This document shows, piece after piece, positions 14,441-25,460 of a DNA stretch of 64,000 nt. The stretch spans positions 5,569,670-5,633,669 of the forward strand of contig JAUPFV010000005.1 of assembly GCA_036936605.1 (NCBI GenBank). Direction: 5' to 3'. The notes below the pieces were generated by a model, which had not been told where the DNA came from, did no database searches, and saw only the letters and a program-made list of their open reading frames with translations. The first letter of the stretch is position 1. Each line of letters opens with the position of its first letter. The translations under genes were made by a program, and so were the position numbers. This DNA comes from Limnanthes douglasii subsp. nivea (lineage: Eukaryota > Streptophyta > Magnoliopsida > Brassicales > Limnanthaceae).

Positions 14441-14810
14441 ATTAGGGAGAAAATGGTAAATTTTGATAAAAAATTATTTACCCGACAATCCAAAAAAATG
14501 AGTAGAATGTGTAGCTTTGCTTGTGGTTAGTAACTCATTCATTTTGTTATTATAAAATTTTATACCATAATTTTTTTGTTATTGATTGTTTATAATATTT
14601 AGGTAAAACCATATCTTCTAGAGCACATGATGATATGAACAACTATATTTGGCACACTCTTAATGCCCAGTTATCTTCTAGAGCACATGATAATGCATGT
14701 AATTATTTCCTTCAAATGTGTGATGCATATTCAGATGAAAATCCAAGTGAGGAATATCCAAATATTCTTCTAATTTTTAAAGATAACTCTTACAGCAAAC
14801 TAAAATATTG
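13704..14810 (+). pseudogene. Possible plant-mobile-domain / Ulp1-associated gene remnant
   Basis: Short readable pieces in one direction: MRRSTNPSKYVRLSGKKPS (13704), IEQ-type helical text to about 13920, then DTNVLFILILCSTLLFY, an in-frame TGA, and VPYAKDLDETNEYDWAEAI (about 14310-14450). The last resembles the L.dL.....YDWA..I segment of transposon-borne plant mobile domain or DUF1985-type proteins. The following pieces hold an internal repeat (TCTTCTAGAGCACATGAT twice, 14613 and 14673). Assignment is tentative. No intact frame. Confidence 0.3.
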
Positions 14811-17079
14811 AATGGTTACCACCTATACTGAGGGGTGCAATATAGCCTGAAAGTATGGACGAAGAGTTGGAAACCATTTGTTATATCCAATAATTTAAAT
14901 GTATATATATATATATCTTGAATCAAGACAATATGGACTTAAAATGTATATAGCAATGTATATACGATAATATTTTAGGCTTAATAGGCAAGAAAAATCA
15001 ACAAACTAACATAAACAATATAAATATCTGAATTGATTATGGAATCGAAGTTAATGTGAAAGTATCACACACTAATATGCTTTAACATAAATATAATTTT
15101 TATTAAACCAAAAGAACAGAGTAAGCAACTTTAATCTCTTCACCCTAATAAAGACGGTGAGCAGAATATGATTAGCACAAAAATATTATCAAAACACGAA
15201 AATACATAAACTTCAAACACAACAAATACATATAAACTTAAAGGTTAGTGCTACATAGACATATAGTAGCATATAACTCCGGTCACCCCACCACTAATGC
15301 ACAAATACAACATTTCTTCTAAGCCTATTCTAAATTTGCATATCGATCGTATTGGTCAAGTGTAAGTCTGTTAACAAAGTAAATCATTGCACTAGTAAAC
15401 AATTCCAACAAAGTCAAAATATTATATATTTACCAAAATAATTGACTAATTACAACTTGAACACTATAAAAAAATCTTCAATTTTCTTCCATAACACTAT
15501 CAATATATTATTATAATGTGAACTCAACATTATATAAACTTTAACAATATTCGATTTAATAAAGAAACAAAAAGTTGAACAAGAATTTCGCTATGTTTTT
15601 AGTGATATTTAGGTTTTAAATTTAAATTTATGTTCTTACGTATTTGTAATTCTTATTTTGAATTATTTTTATGTATTTATAGTTTTTATTTTGAATTATA
15701 TTTAGTTTTATAAGTTGACATGTAAGCGATTGAATAAGCATATACATATTTTTATAGTTTTAGGTGGTTTGAGATTTGTTACAATTTTTATTTCAATGAT
15801 GGGTTGTGGATAAAGTGTAATGTGTATCTCTTTCCATTGATTTTTGTTTTTCAAGTACCAAACAAAGCCTAAAATCCATCCACAAGTGTTATTTTCCAAA
15901 CTAGAAAATAATAAGACTATGAACTACAATAATTTATGTGAAGATCAGTTCAACGAGTTCCATAAATGATTTTAAACTCATATGAAATTTTTATAAAACC
16001 AATATTATTTATTGTTGAAGTCAAATAGAGATTTAATCTCAATTCAATATTATTTCGTTGCTTTAACCACTTGCGAAATATGTATTGCAAAATCCATTTC
16101 AGAATTACAATTTTTGGGAGGGAAAGTATTTGGAGTGAAAAGTGAAACAGGTTGTGATGGTCTCTTTGGTTCTCGGTAATGGAGGTGAAGAGTAGCAGGA
16201 TGTGTAATAGATAGAAGAAGCTAATAACATGGTTTTTATTTTTTTAAAGAACAATTTTTTGAAGTTAAAAAAGTCAAATAAAGAAGGAGAACTAATATTA
16301 GGAGAGAAAAGAGTGTGTCATACCAACATAAAGAGAGAAAACTATAAGGATATATAAATCACCCATCATCAATATCTTTCGATGAATTAGAAAATATTGA
16401 TAAATTAGATTATATTGCTTTTTAGCTACAAAAGTTTAACCCATATCCTTTAATAGTTGAAAAACAAAAACGAGCCAAAATTAAACTAACCTGATCGATT
16501 AAACTACTGTTACATAGGAAGGTACCACCGATAATTCTGTATCGAGTGCGTTCGAAACTCTAAATTCATGGTGGTTTGTTTGAGAAACAACTAATGAGCA
16601 ACGACGTTAAAGATAATTAAAGCAGGATGATGATCGGGAAACAATAGTTTGAGAAAACAATAACCGTTATTAAACGAAAGAGATGATCTCAGTGTAGTTG
16701 TAGAACTAACAGTGTTTGATTGCAAAGGAAAAATAAAAGTTAAAAAATTAGGTTAACGGAAAGTCTATTGTACTATTTTCTAAATAATGACCTAAAAAAT
16801 ATAAAATTTTGTTACTATTTGTACCCAACACAAGCTAGAACAAGCTGTCTTTGTTTGGTCATTAAAACCAGAAGATTGCAGATTTATAAAGAATGGTAAA
16901 AACTAAAAAGTAAAGTAAATAACATAGTTTTGGTTTTATTTATATATGTATTTTCTCTTTATATATATATATATATTATATTATGTGTATTTTTTCGAAT
17001 TAGACATAAGTTTTTTTATTGTCATTGAGGTTGAAAATACAAATATATTAGACATTTTAAATTATTAAGATTCTTTTTT
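14811..17079. other. AT-rich spacer
   Basis: About 2.3 kb of AT-rich DNA with short TA microsatellites (for example 14897-14916 and 16958-16978). No convincing coding frame or RNA gene. Confidence 0.5.
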
Positions 17080-18003
17080 TTAAACACCAGTCGTCCTTCA
17101 CGTTTACCACTTGTAACAAGTTGGTCCATTTATTTTGAGGTTGTAATAAAACGGTCCCTCATGTTTTAGAAACCAGAATAAAACCATCATTTTTTTCCTC
17201 AACCCAACTTTTGTACCCTTAATACCCTTTGACGATACGTAGGATGCTGCTATGGCAACAGTAAAAAAAAATAAAAACAAAATTTACTTTTACCCACTCT
17301 TTTTACCCTATTTTGAAACCTTAAACCCGGTCCAATTAAATATAATAACCCTGTTAGCCTGTTTACTTTTACCCAGTCATTGGTGCTTTTAGTGCAATCC
17401 TTAGCCATATGTCCTTCGTCTCCACAACTCAAGCAAGTACTAGATCCACCATTTCGCCTAACAGAAATCCTACGTCCACTGCCGCCGCCACGATAACTAC
17501 TCACCTTCTTAAGGATTGGAGATCCATTAGGAGCAGTAATATCGATGGCCTGACTTTTCCCATCGTTGCCTTGTGTGACGGTGAACTCGACGGTCTCGTC
17601 GATAGTGAGGCTACGGAAACTATGCGATTGATGAGTGATGAGCGAAAAGTTCTTCTCCTCCATCACCGGGAGTGATGAAGTCGTAACCCTTACCTGATGT
17701 CGAATGAGCCAACCAGGTTATTATATTTAATTGGGTCGGGTTTAATGTTTCAAAATAGGATAAAATGACTGAGTAAAAATAAATTTTGTTTTTATTTTTT
17801 TTACTGTTGCCACATCAACGTTCTACGTGGATCGCTGATGTGGCTGGTCAAAAAGTATTAAGGGTACAAAAATTGAAGTTGGACTGAGATAAAAAAGATG
17901 GTTTTATTTTGGTTTCTGAAATATGAGGAACCGCTTTATTACCATCTCGAAAGAAAGAGATGAATTTGTTACCAATAATAAACGTGACGGCTTGTGTTTT
18001 TTA
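17080..18003. mobile_element. Long-TIR (Pack-MULE-like) element with captured gene
   Basis: Two inverted arms of nearly 300 bp, about 17080-17360 and 17705-18003, match along their length. The left has AAAACCATC, TTTGTACCCTTAATAC, GGCAACAGTAAAAAAAA and CCAATTAAATATAATAACC; the reverse complement of the right arm has the same words in the same order. Between the arms lies a host gene fragment. Arms this long with a captured exon are the hallmark of Pack-MULEs. No transposase, and a 9-bp target duplication could not be fixed because the ends are A/T runs. Confidence 0.65.
17370..17706 (-). pseudogene. Captured cold-shock-domain / CCHC zinc-knuckle protein fragment
   Basis: Minus strand, lying exactly between the inverted arms. 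Reading down from about 17700 one frame gives GKGYDFITPGDGGEELFAHH, the RNP1/RNP2 core of a plant cold-shock domain (family K-G-F-G-F-I-T-P and E-E-L-F-V-H). The frame then shifts and continues FRSLTIDETVEFTV, GKSQAIDITAPNG (rest of the domain), a short Gly/Arg linker and CLSCGDEGHMAKDC (about 17440-17400), a perfect C-x2-C-x4-H-x4-C knuckle. The order cold-shock domain, Gly-rich linker, knuckle is that of plant CSP/GRP2 RNA chaperones. The start of the domain is missing, only one knuckle remains and one frameshift is present, so it is a fragment. After the knuckle the frame runs into the left arm. Confidence 0.75.
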
Positions 18004-18617
18004 ACAGTATAGCCTTTTATAACTAACATTTCCTTTTGTTTTATATAAAACAAATAAAATTAATATATAATAAATTAAAACTATATATTTATCTGGTATA
18101 ATAAAAATATAATCAGTTTGTGCATATTAAATATCAATATTTTGATCATATATATTTTTTAATACAGTGTATTAACATAAAATCACTATATATTTTTTAC
18201 CTATAATTTTAAAACAATCCATACCATCGTATGAAATAGTATAATAAAAAGTTCACCTTCTAAACATCCAAAACAATCCAAAAATAAACCCAAATATCGA
18301 ATCTTATTTTGTTAGTGAATTTATTCAAAAAAGATGGTTACCCTCGAACATATAACAAATAATAAGTTAGGATAAACGGTTAAGATCTATTCATTTTTAT
18401 TATCAACTTTTTTAAATTATAACATTATTGCATAATAAAATTAAATATTAATATTTTACTAAAAAATATTAATACGGTAATCCATCGTTACCGTCCGTAT
18501 ATAAAAAACAATAATATGGTTAAATAACACGATAGAACAATATGTTAAAAGATTGTCACCTTAGCAGCACACTCTAACGAATAAGAAGATTGCACTTCAC
18601 TCTACGTAATAGAGCGG
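18004..18617. other. AT-rich spacer
   Basis: No coding frame, RNA gene or element ends recognised between the Pack-MULE-like element and the hAT-like relic. Confidence 0.5.
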
Positions 18618-19207
18618 GGTGTTAACGGTGTTCGGGTTTCGGCGGAACCGGACAGTTAAGTTTATTGGTTCGGATCAGACCGTACAATTAAGTTTTCGGT
18701 TATATAACTTGGATCGAACCGTTAAATTTTTGGTTTGGTTTGGAATGGTCTGGTTCAGTTTGATTTAGTTTTGTTTTCGATTTGGTCCGAGTTTCGATCC
18801 GATCCCGTTTCATTTTGTTTTGGTTTAGTTTTGTCCACTTATTTTTTTTTTAAATTAAATTATAATTGCATTTTTTATTTTTTAAAAATAAATAAATAAC
18901 ATAAAAAAATTCAAAAGTTAATTTTAATTTTTATTAACTATTAATTCTAACAATATAATAATATAATATATAAATAATAAATAATACTAAAAAATTAATT
19001 GATTATAACAGTTTTATTTGTTGGATTTTTTAATATTTTATTTACGGTTTATCGATTTTATCGGTTCAGATTCTAATCGATTTTATCAGTCCAGTTTCGA
19101 ACGGTTCATTGTTTTAATTCTTTATCGGTTTCAGTTTTTAAGATGGAATCGCAAACCAGACCATTAAAATTCGTTCCGGTTTTTGATTCTCCTGGACCGT
19201 TCACAGC
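18618..19207. mobile_element. hAT-like non-autonomous element (tentative)
   Basis: Left end GGTGTTAACGG and right end, read on the minus strand, GCTGTGAACGG form a short imperfect inverted pair. Sub-terminal DNA at both ends is rich in GGTTCGG/CCGAACC-type words around an AT-rich core, a layout common in plant hAT MITEs. No matching 8-bp target duplication was found, hence low confidence. It ends about 80 bp upstream of the snoRNA promoter elements. Confidence 0.4.
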
Positions 19208-19284
19208 TTGCAGATGAATAATGGGTCCAAACCACACTAACCCGATTTTGGGTTGGGCTTTAAATTGTTTCTCTAGTCGGGTTA

Positions 19285-19348
19285 AGCCCATCTACTTCTT
19301 CAAAGAGAACAAGTAACCCTAATTTTAAATTTGGTGTGCCTATATATT
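19285..19348 (+). promoter_or_regulatory. snoRNA-gene type promoter: site II, telo-box, TATA
   Basis: AGCCCA at 19285-19290 (inverted TGGGCT, site II), with GGGTTGGGCTTT just upstream near 19250; AACCCTAA at 19315-19322 (telo-box); TATATATT at 19341-19348. Site II plus telo-box upstream of a TATA box is the known promoter grammar of plant ribosomal-protein and snoRNA genes. Transcription is predicted to start about 30 nt after the TATA box, near 19375. Confidence 0.6.
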
Positions 19349-19577
19349 CAGTCAGTCTTCCCCTCCGTTGCAATACCATTTGCTTTCTAATCTACCTATA
19401 TTATTCGTTCGTCAATGGTGGTTCATCGTCCCGATCTACACTTCTGACTTCAGGTTTCTGAATTATAAATTTTCTATTTCTTATCGTCTCTATATCTATT
19501 AACTCCGTCCCTGTAGATCGTCACCGTTGTTTGTTTTCAGATCTATATGGTTATACAAGTATGTTATATTTGTGTAT

Positions 19578-19735
19578 ATGCCTCTTTGATGGAGTCTCTT
19601 AGATGTAATCTATTATCTTCGATTTGATTCCGTTATGAAATTTGAAGAGGCATTAGATTATATCTGCAATGGAAGTTGAGTCGCTTCGCCTCTGAGATGT
19701 CTAACAGGCGCAGTGAATAATTTCGTGCTACATTT
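19578..19735 (+). ncRNA. Candidate H/ACA-like structured RNA, unit 1
   Basis: ATGCCTCTT (19578) pairs with AAGAGGCAT (ending 19653). It is followed by an H-box-like AGATTA (19655-19660), a second hairpin with CGCCT/AGGCG (19687-19691 with 19706-19710), and ACA at 19730-19732. The order hairpin, H, hairpin, ACA fits an H/ACA snoRNA. Against this, the first loop is large and basal pairing of the second hairpin is weak. Comparison with unit 2 shows a compensatory base-pair change in the second stem. Confidence 0.35.
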
Positions 19736-19757
19736 TTATGTATGTTTGTGTAGATAT

Positions 19758-19832
19758 GGATCCTATGATGTCATGAAATCTTTATGACCTGAATCTTTTG
19801 ATGACAATCATAAGCATAATTTCTGAGGATCC
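19758..19832 (+). ncRNA. Box C/D snoRNA, copy 1
   Basis: 75 nt with all expected parts in order: terminal stem GGATCC (19758-19763) pairing with GGATCC (19827-19832), C box ATGATGT (19765-19771), D' box CTGA (19789-19792), C' box TGATGAC (19799-19805), D box CTGA (19823-19826). Such RNAs guide 2'-O-methylation of rRNA or snRNA in the nucleolus. The guides would be the bases just upstream of D' (ATCTTTATGAC) and D (AAGCATAATTT). The target was not determined, so no name is given. Confidence 0.82.
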
Positions 19833-19894
19833 TCGATTAGTACTACGTAGGATGAACTAGTAGGTATATTATGATCATTGTTATATTTGTGTAT

Positions 19895-20044
19895 ATGCCT
19901 CACTGATGGAGTCTCTTTGATGTAATTTATTATGTTCGATTTGATTCTTTCATGAAAATTGAAGAGTCATTAGATTGCATCTGCAATGGAGTCCCTTCAC
20001 CTGTGAGATGTTTAACAGGTGCAATGAATTTAGTGCTACATTTA
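19895..20044 (+). ncRNA. Candidate H/ACA-like structured RNA, unit 2
   Basis: Tandem paralogue of 19578-19735. Second stem CACCT/AGGTG (19998-20002 with 20017-20021) keeps pairing through an A-T pair where unit 1 has G-C; ACA at 20038-20040. The first stem is weaker (ATGCCTC with GAGTCAT) and the H box is imperfect (AGATTG), so this copy may be decaying. Confidence 0.3.
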
Positions 20045-20064
20045 ATACATGTTTGTCTAGATAT

Positions 20065-20139
20065 GGATCCCGTGATGGCATGAAATCTTTGAGACCTGAA
20101 TCTTTTGATGACAATCATAAGCATCATATCTGAGGATCC
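20065..20139 (+). ncRNA. Box C/D snoRNA, copy 2
   Basis: Tandem paralogue 307 nt downstream of copy 1, also 75 nt: GGATCC (20065-20070) with GGATCC (20134-20139), C box GTGATGG (20072-20078, a weaker match to RUGAUGA), D' CTGA (20096-20099), C' TGATGAC (20106-20112), D CTGA (20130-20133). Boxes D', C', D and the stem are identical to copy 1. The bases directly upstream of D' (GAGAC against ATGAC) and D (CATCATAT against CATAATTT) differ, so guide specificity may have drifted. Confidence 0.8.
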
Positions 20140-20497
20140 TCTTTACTATGTTTGATGAATTAGTAGTTGATGAATTTTGCACTGGGCTCTGAGCAGTTTT
20201 AACTGTGTTTTCTGATTGATATGCAGCCTAGAAAGCTATTCTGATACTCTTAATTTTGTTTTTAAAATAAAATATTAAAAAACATAGTCAGACAATTAAT
20301 TAAATTTAGTTAATATTTAATGTCTCTTAAATTTACTATATTAATTATGAAAACTGTTAAAACAATTATATGGAATGGAATGATATTTCACCTAGCCATT
20401 TATTCTAATTTTCTTTTAATCGATTGTTTTCGCGATTTTTTAAATTGTGGGTCAGTATCTATAAATTGGAGAAAAATATTCCAAACTGAATACTCTA

Positions 20498-20760
20498 AAT
20501 ATTGCGGTCAAATATATAGTATATTTAATAAACATAAATATAAGCTTTTTTATGTTGAATTAATTTTTTTAAACAATTTTTATTTCTTTAAAAAACATAA
20601 ATATGAGCTTAATAAAGATTGTGAATTAAATTTTTTAAACAGTTTTTACTTCTTTACCATATATACTAAAATATATGGGAAAAAGTAAAAATTGTTTAAA
20701 AAATTTCATTCAACATTTTTATGTTTATTAAATATACTTATATATTTAATCGCAATATTT
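20498..20760. repeat. Foldback element with inverted arms of about 80 bp
   Basis: AAATATTGCG at 20498 is matched by CGCAATATTT ending at 20760. The arms continue inward with TATATTTAATAAACATAAA and TTTTTTAAACAATTTTTA in inverted orientation. A partial direct copy of the arm lies in the loop (AAACATAAATATGAGCTTAA). The open frame across this region is low-complexity and not considered coding. Confidence 0.6.
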
Positions 20761-21829
20761 TTTTTTATCTTTATATAGGTATACATTATATAGGTTATGA
20801 ATGTTGGGCTAAAAAGTATATTTAAAGATAAAAAATATTATTTCTACATAAATATTATTCCTACTAGTGAGTCAAAATTGACTATTGAAGGATGGTTACC
20901 AAGTGGGAAATCACATGATTTAACCGATATAAAGTTTTTTTTATTTCTATTTTTATTGTTAATTATATAATGATTTGAGTGTCCTATATGTATTGAAATT
21001 TACAAAGAAAAATCATTGTATTGACCATCAACATAAATCTTAACTGTATCTGAAATTCAAAATGTTCAAAATGTATTGCCTGGTCATTTGTATTGATTGG
21101 GTTTGAGTGGTGCTGAAATAATTCTTAAGGTTTTTAAAATCAAGTGATATGTTTTAGCTTAGTTGATTATTCAAAGCACACTGTTTTGAGTTGTCCTATG
21201 CTAGGGGTGAAACGATAGTAAGTTTGTATGATTTATTTGTATGATTTATAAATCTATGGAAGAGTAATTTGTATTGAACAATACTATGAAGGATTATATG
21301 ATAATAGCAGATTCTTAGATAATTGTAGAGATAGAAAATATATTTGTATAAGAAATCTTCTTTTCCAGATCACCCTTTTATAGTACAAATAATGGGTTGC
21401 ACATTATTTTTCAGTCCTTTTGTTGTTTGTTAAAACATTCATAATAGCCCTATTTTTATTGTTTGTAATAGCCCTATTTTTATTGTTTGTTTATAATTAG
21501 TCTTTTTTAAAACATATTTTTCAGTTTTTTCCTAATTAAAATATTTCTTCAGAATTATCTCCCTTATCTTTTATTCTTCCTCTATCCATCGACTAAGGTT
21601 ATGTTTAATCTAGCAGCTTAAGTGATCAATTCTTCTTCTTTATGGTTTAAGAGTCAAAGTAAATAGGTTTCTAATATATAGAAGTTATAGGGTACACTTG
21701 ATAATTTACCAGGTTAGTTAATTTTTTTACGCAAGAATACTTTCATAATTTACACCAAAATTAACACCAGAAATCCGATATGCATAACAAATAAAAACCG
21801 TGGCTAGATTTACACCAGTCCCATGCAGC
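20761..21829. other. AT-rich spacer; copia 3' LTR not found
   Basis: This is where the 3' LTR of the minus-strand copia element should lie, but no match to the LTR at 26059-26748 was seen and no TGTTAG...CTAACA pair was found. A 19-bp tandem word AATAGCCCTATTTTTATTG occurs twice near 21442-21482. No gene recognised. Confidence 0.45.
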
Positions 21830-21834
21830 TTGTG

Positions 21835-24800
21835 AGCTTTGATATTGGTAATAAATTGGTCAAAGCATCTAAAAGATTTTCCTTGCTAAAATTCTTAACC
21901 ATATTCCCTTGCTCTCTGTCTACTACGTCTTTGCAGCTTAATGTATACATCTTTGGTTCTCTCATCGAAAGGTGTATACATTAAGTAAGTCTATACAAGA
22001 CTTAAAGCTAATCACTTCTCCAAACATAGTAAATAGATAACCTGAAGTAGACTTACTTTTATTGAGGTCTGCACAACCGAAGTCGACATAACCTTTACAT
22101 TCTAATTGTAACAATAATCTACAGTCGGGCCTTTTAAGTTTCTCATGAGTTTACTATCCTGTTTATTTTCATTTCGTCCATCAACTTTAAAATCATTCTC
22201 ATTTCGTCCATCAACTTTAAAATCATTCGCGATAGTCCATAGACTTAAAAATCTATAAATTTAATCATTGACTTGCAAAATCTATAAATTTAGTCCATAG
22301 ACTTAGAAAAATCTATAAATTTAGTCATCGACTTGTAAAATCTATAAATTTAGTCCATACATCCAAGAAAAATCCCCTTATTAGGGACTAAGTTTATAAT
22401 GCACTAAATCTATAAAGTTTGGAAGTTATGGACTAAATTTATAGATTTTTTAAAGTTGAGGAAACTTCACCAATGATTTTGAAGTCAATGGACTAAATGA
22501 AAGAAAATAAGATAGCCGAGGGACTATTCCCTGATTTAAGCCTCACTTAAGTGCATCCCAATACGACTTATCTAGATTTTACATAGATTTGTTAAAACTC
22601 TTATGACGTTGGTAAGATATGTCTCGTGCAAATTATAATGCTACCAGTAACATTGGCATAAAGTATCTATAATATATACTTCTTATATGCTTTTTTCGTT
22701 CGTGCTTGAGTGACACCGAGTTTGAATTGGGAACCAATGAGTGTTCTAATCGCTTTTACTGGACATGAAGAAATTACTTATGACCTTTTGTATATATTGT
22801 TATTTAGATAATATTGAATACAACTTTCGTGCGTTCCTACTCATGTTAATACCAAGTATCCTCTTAGCCTCTTCCATATCCTTTATCTCAAACTCTCATT
22901 TAAGTTAAATATTTACTTCTTTAATCTTCCTCACATCTCTTCCAGCTATTAGTATGTTATCCACATATAACAAAAATACGAATCATATCTTCATGTGTGT
23001 TCCTCCATTCTAATAAATAAATTATTATAATAACTATATACATATTTGGTGGATCTCACAAAAGAATTGAATATTCAATTCCACTACTTTAGTGTGTTCA
23101 GCCCATATATGGGTCTTTTCAATAAATAAACATCACCCTAATTATCTTCTTCAAACCCTCTTGGCTGATATATATAAATTATCTCTTCCAATTCACCATG
23201 TCGGAAGACAGTAGTAACATCCATTTAATCTAACTCAAGATCAAATGTAGCAAAAATTGATAACAGATTCTTGATCGAAGTCTATTTCACAACCGACTAT
23301 AATTTCTCACTAAATTCGACACTCTCATTTTGTGCAAATCCCTTATCCATGAGCCTAGCCTTGTAACTAGGTAAGTTAACACTACGAATACCTGGCTTTC
23401 TACTGAATATATATTTACTCCCAACCATCTTGTGACCCTTCAGTTGCTTCATAAAAATTATGGTTTTCATCTCCTAATGAGATCTTAGTTCTTCGTTCAT
23501 AGTCGTGAGATAAATATTTTTATCACTGCTCTTAATAACATCATGATATGTTTTGGGTTTACGAACATCACCCTACATTTCAATCGATAAAGTCTAACCA
23601 ATAACATCAGCAAAACCATACATCTACGACTGTTTGCTTGGTCTTTGTGCTTTGCCCTCGCAGATTGATAACTGTCAAGTTCATGTTACTTTTTCTAAAC
23701 AGACCCTCGACCAAATTTGTACTCATGCAGTGGTTGAACTTCCTCTGTATGACTCGAAGTGGAATAAATTCCAAAATCCTTATCGTCAGAAGCCTTTCTA
23801 GCTTTATTTTGTAGATCACATCCATTATCAACTTCACATCTCTTCCCGAAAGTACTGAGTTGAGTCTCCACTATATTTTTCAATGGCATGTCCTTATCAT
23901 TATAAACTACATCTATGCGTATCAAAGCTTTCTGGTGTCCAGGTTCAAAGCACTACACCATATACATTTTTACTCTTTTCAGATAGTTGATGAATAAACA
24001 TTTCAGTGTTCTTGGCCTAGGATTATCTTTCTTCACATATGCGTAGGTAGCACATCCAAAAAGTCTTAAATTTTCCAACTTAGGTTTCTCTCCAAACCAG
24101 GCCTCTTGAAGATAAATAAAATTAAGTATTGTATATGAAATAACGTTGATGATGTATGCAGCCATTGTCATGTTTGTCCTAAGAATGTTTGACCCATACC
24201 ATAAGTATACACCTAACCTGTCCCAACAGGGTTTTTTCTTTCTCTCAGCAAGCCCATTCCATTGCGGAGTCCCACTTATTGTTCATGGTTCCAAAATGCA
24301 AATATTTGCACAATAGCTAGTGAAATATTTCTTCATATATTCTAAGCCATTATCATTCAGAAGCTTCTTCAACACTTTCACGCTTAGGTTCTCTACCAAA
24401 AGACTTACACTTCAAAAAGAAAATAAACGTTTCATCATGGGTCATCAAATATATTACTAATAACTTCCTTCATGGAGTAATCATCAACCACCGAAATAAA
24501 ATATCTTGCACCCCATATGGTAGGTTCATGTGTTGGACCCATAAGTCTGAATGAAAATAATCAAGTACTATGTTGGTTGTCTGGTTGTTGGGCATATACT
24601 TCACTTTCTTTCTTTTACGCAAAACACATCTTTCACAAAATCTCAATTTCCAAATTGTGGTACTATCTAACAACCCTTGTTTACTTAAATTCCCTAACCG
24701 AAGATACCAAAACCTAGTAGAATCCTTCACACACTAGACACACCTTCTACTACGATAATACCCTCAAGAACTAACAAACTATTAGTCCTATTGACTTTCA

Positions 24801-25460
24801 TAACAACAAAGGAGCCTTGTAAGATCCTAAGTCTGCCATCTCCACCCTTATAGGTACCTTCCTCATCTCACATCCCATTAGAAATAATATTACGTTTAAC
24901 TTTGGGTACATACCTTACATCTTTGATTATTCTCTTAATTTTGGTAGACAATTTGAGCCAATCCATTCCAATCCGTTTGATATCGCAGAATTTGTTATTG
25001 CTCGGATGTCCTTTTCACCATCAAGCATTCTCAAGTCTTGTAACCAATGATATTTGGAAGTCATGTGGAATGACCCACCTAAATCCAACATCCATTTATC
25101 GTTTTACTTGCAAGAGTAAGAAGTCATTAAGCCATCAACATACTCACATTCATCAGACACTATTGTAACATCTCTGGCTTTGATCTTCTGATAGTTGTTG
25201 CCCCTTCCTTTATCCGAGAAGTTCAACTCATAAACCATTTGGACTTTGATCGAGTGTTTCCTATAATCTTGCTTGTATCTCTCTTTCCTTACAAATCCCT
25301 CACATTTAGTCTGTATCTTTCAAAGTCATCCTTTTAGAATAATCTTCCTATGAAGATCTTTAGAGTTCAAAACGCCCTTGACTTCAGCCATTGTAAGGGA
25401 GTCTTTTCTATAGAGATTCGTGTCAAAGTAGTGTTCATACTCTTTTGGAAGGAAACTTAA
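21835..25460 (-). pseudogene. Copia gag-pol remnants
   Basis: The polyprotein once supplied capsid, protease, integrase and reverse transcriptase. Readable blocks, 5' to 3' on the minus strand: LTMAEVKGVLNSKDLHRK (gag, about 25400-25340); FWYLRLGNLSKQGLL and FCERCVLRKRKKVKY ending LDYFHSDLW (preintegrase zinc region, 24700-24540); AAYIINVISYTILNF and LENLRLFGCATYAYV with PRPRTLKCLFINY (integrase C-terminal part, 24170-23985); KGHKMVGSKYIFSRKPGI and YKARLMDKGFAQ (RT N-terminal part, about 23440-23340); LYVDNILIAGRD (catalytic box, family YVDD, second Asp now Asn, near 22965); GYVDFGCADLNKSKSTSGYL (RNase H, about 22095-22035). Multiple internal stops; dead. Confidence 0.72.
22150..22555. mobile_element. 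Foldback / MULE-type MITE inside the copia element
   Basis: Inverted arms: left TTTCATTTCGTCCATCAACTT (about 22168), right on the minus strand TTTCATTTAGTCCATTGACTT (about 22500). Both are followed by AAAATCATT, and the arms share repeated AAATCTATAAATTTAGTCC words. The element separates copia RT (resuming above 22560) from copia RNase H (resuming below 22130), so it was inserted after the copia element. No coding capacity. Exact ends and target duplication not resolved. Confidence 0.6.

Larger units (their letters stand above)
19375..20234 (+). ncRNA. Non-coding snoRNA host transcription unit
   Basis: Predicted transcript running from the site II/telo-box/TATA promoter through two tandem repeat units of about 307 bp, each ending in a box C/D snoRNA. 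No long ORF exists on this strand. A possible intron starts at GTTTCTGA (about 19454) and ends at TTTGTTTTCAG (about 19540); another acceptor-like TTGATATGCAG lies near 20226, after the second snoRNA. Whether the snoRNAs are exonic (polycistronic) or intronic cannot be decided from sequence. The 3' end is uncertain. Confidence 0.5.

Noticed and set aside
18618..19207. Assigning this hAT-like relic a full TIR/TSD structure
   Set aside because: Only 11-bp imperfect ends and no 8-bp duplication could be seen; kept as tentative.
20140..20234. A third box C/D snoRNA (TGATGA near 20152 or 20168 and CTGA near 20191 or 20218)
   Set aside because: No terminal stem and no clear C'/D' pair; chance occurrence of short boxes is likely, and the region looks like an intron end.
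20320..20688. 122-codon plus-strand open frame
   Set aside because: Low-complexity Phe/Asn/Lys/Ile text over a foldback repeat; no codon bias and no homologous pattern.
20761..21829. 3' LTR of the copia element
   Set aside because: Expected here, but no segment matching the LTR at 26059-26748 and no TGTTAG...CTAACA pair was found.
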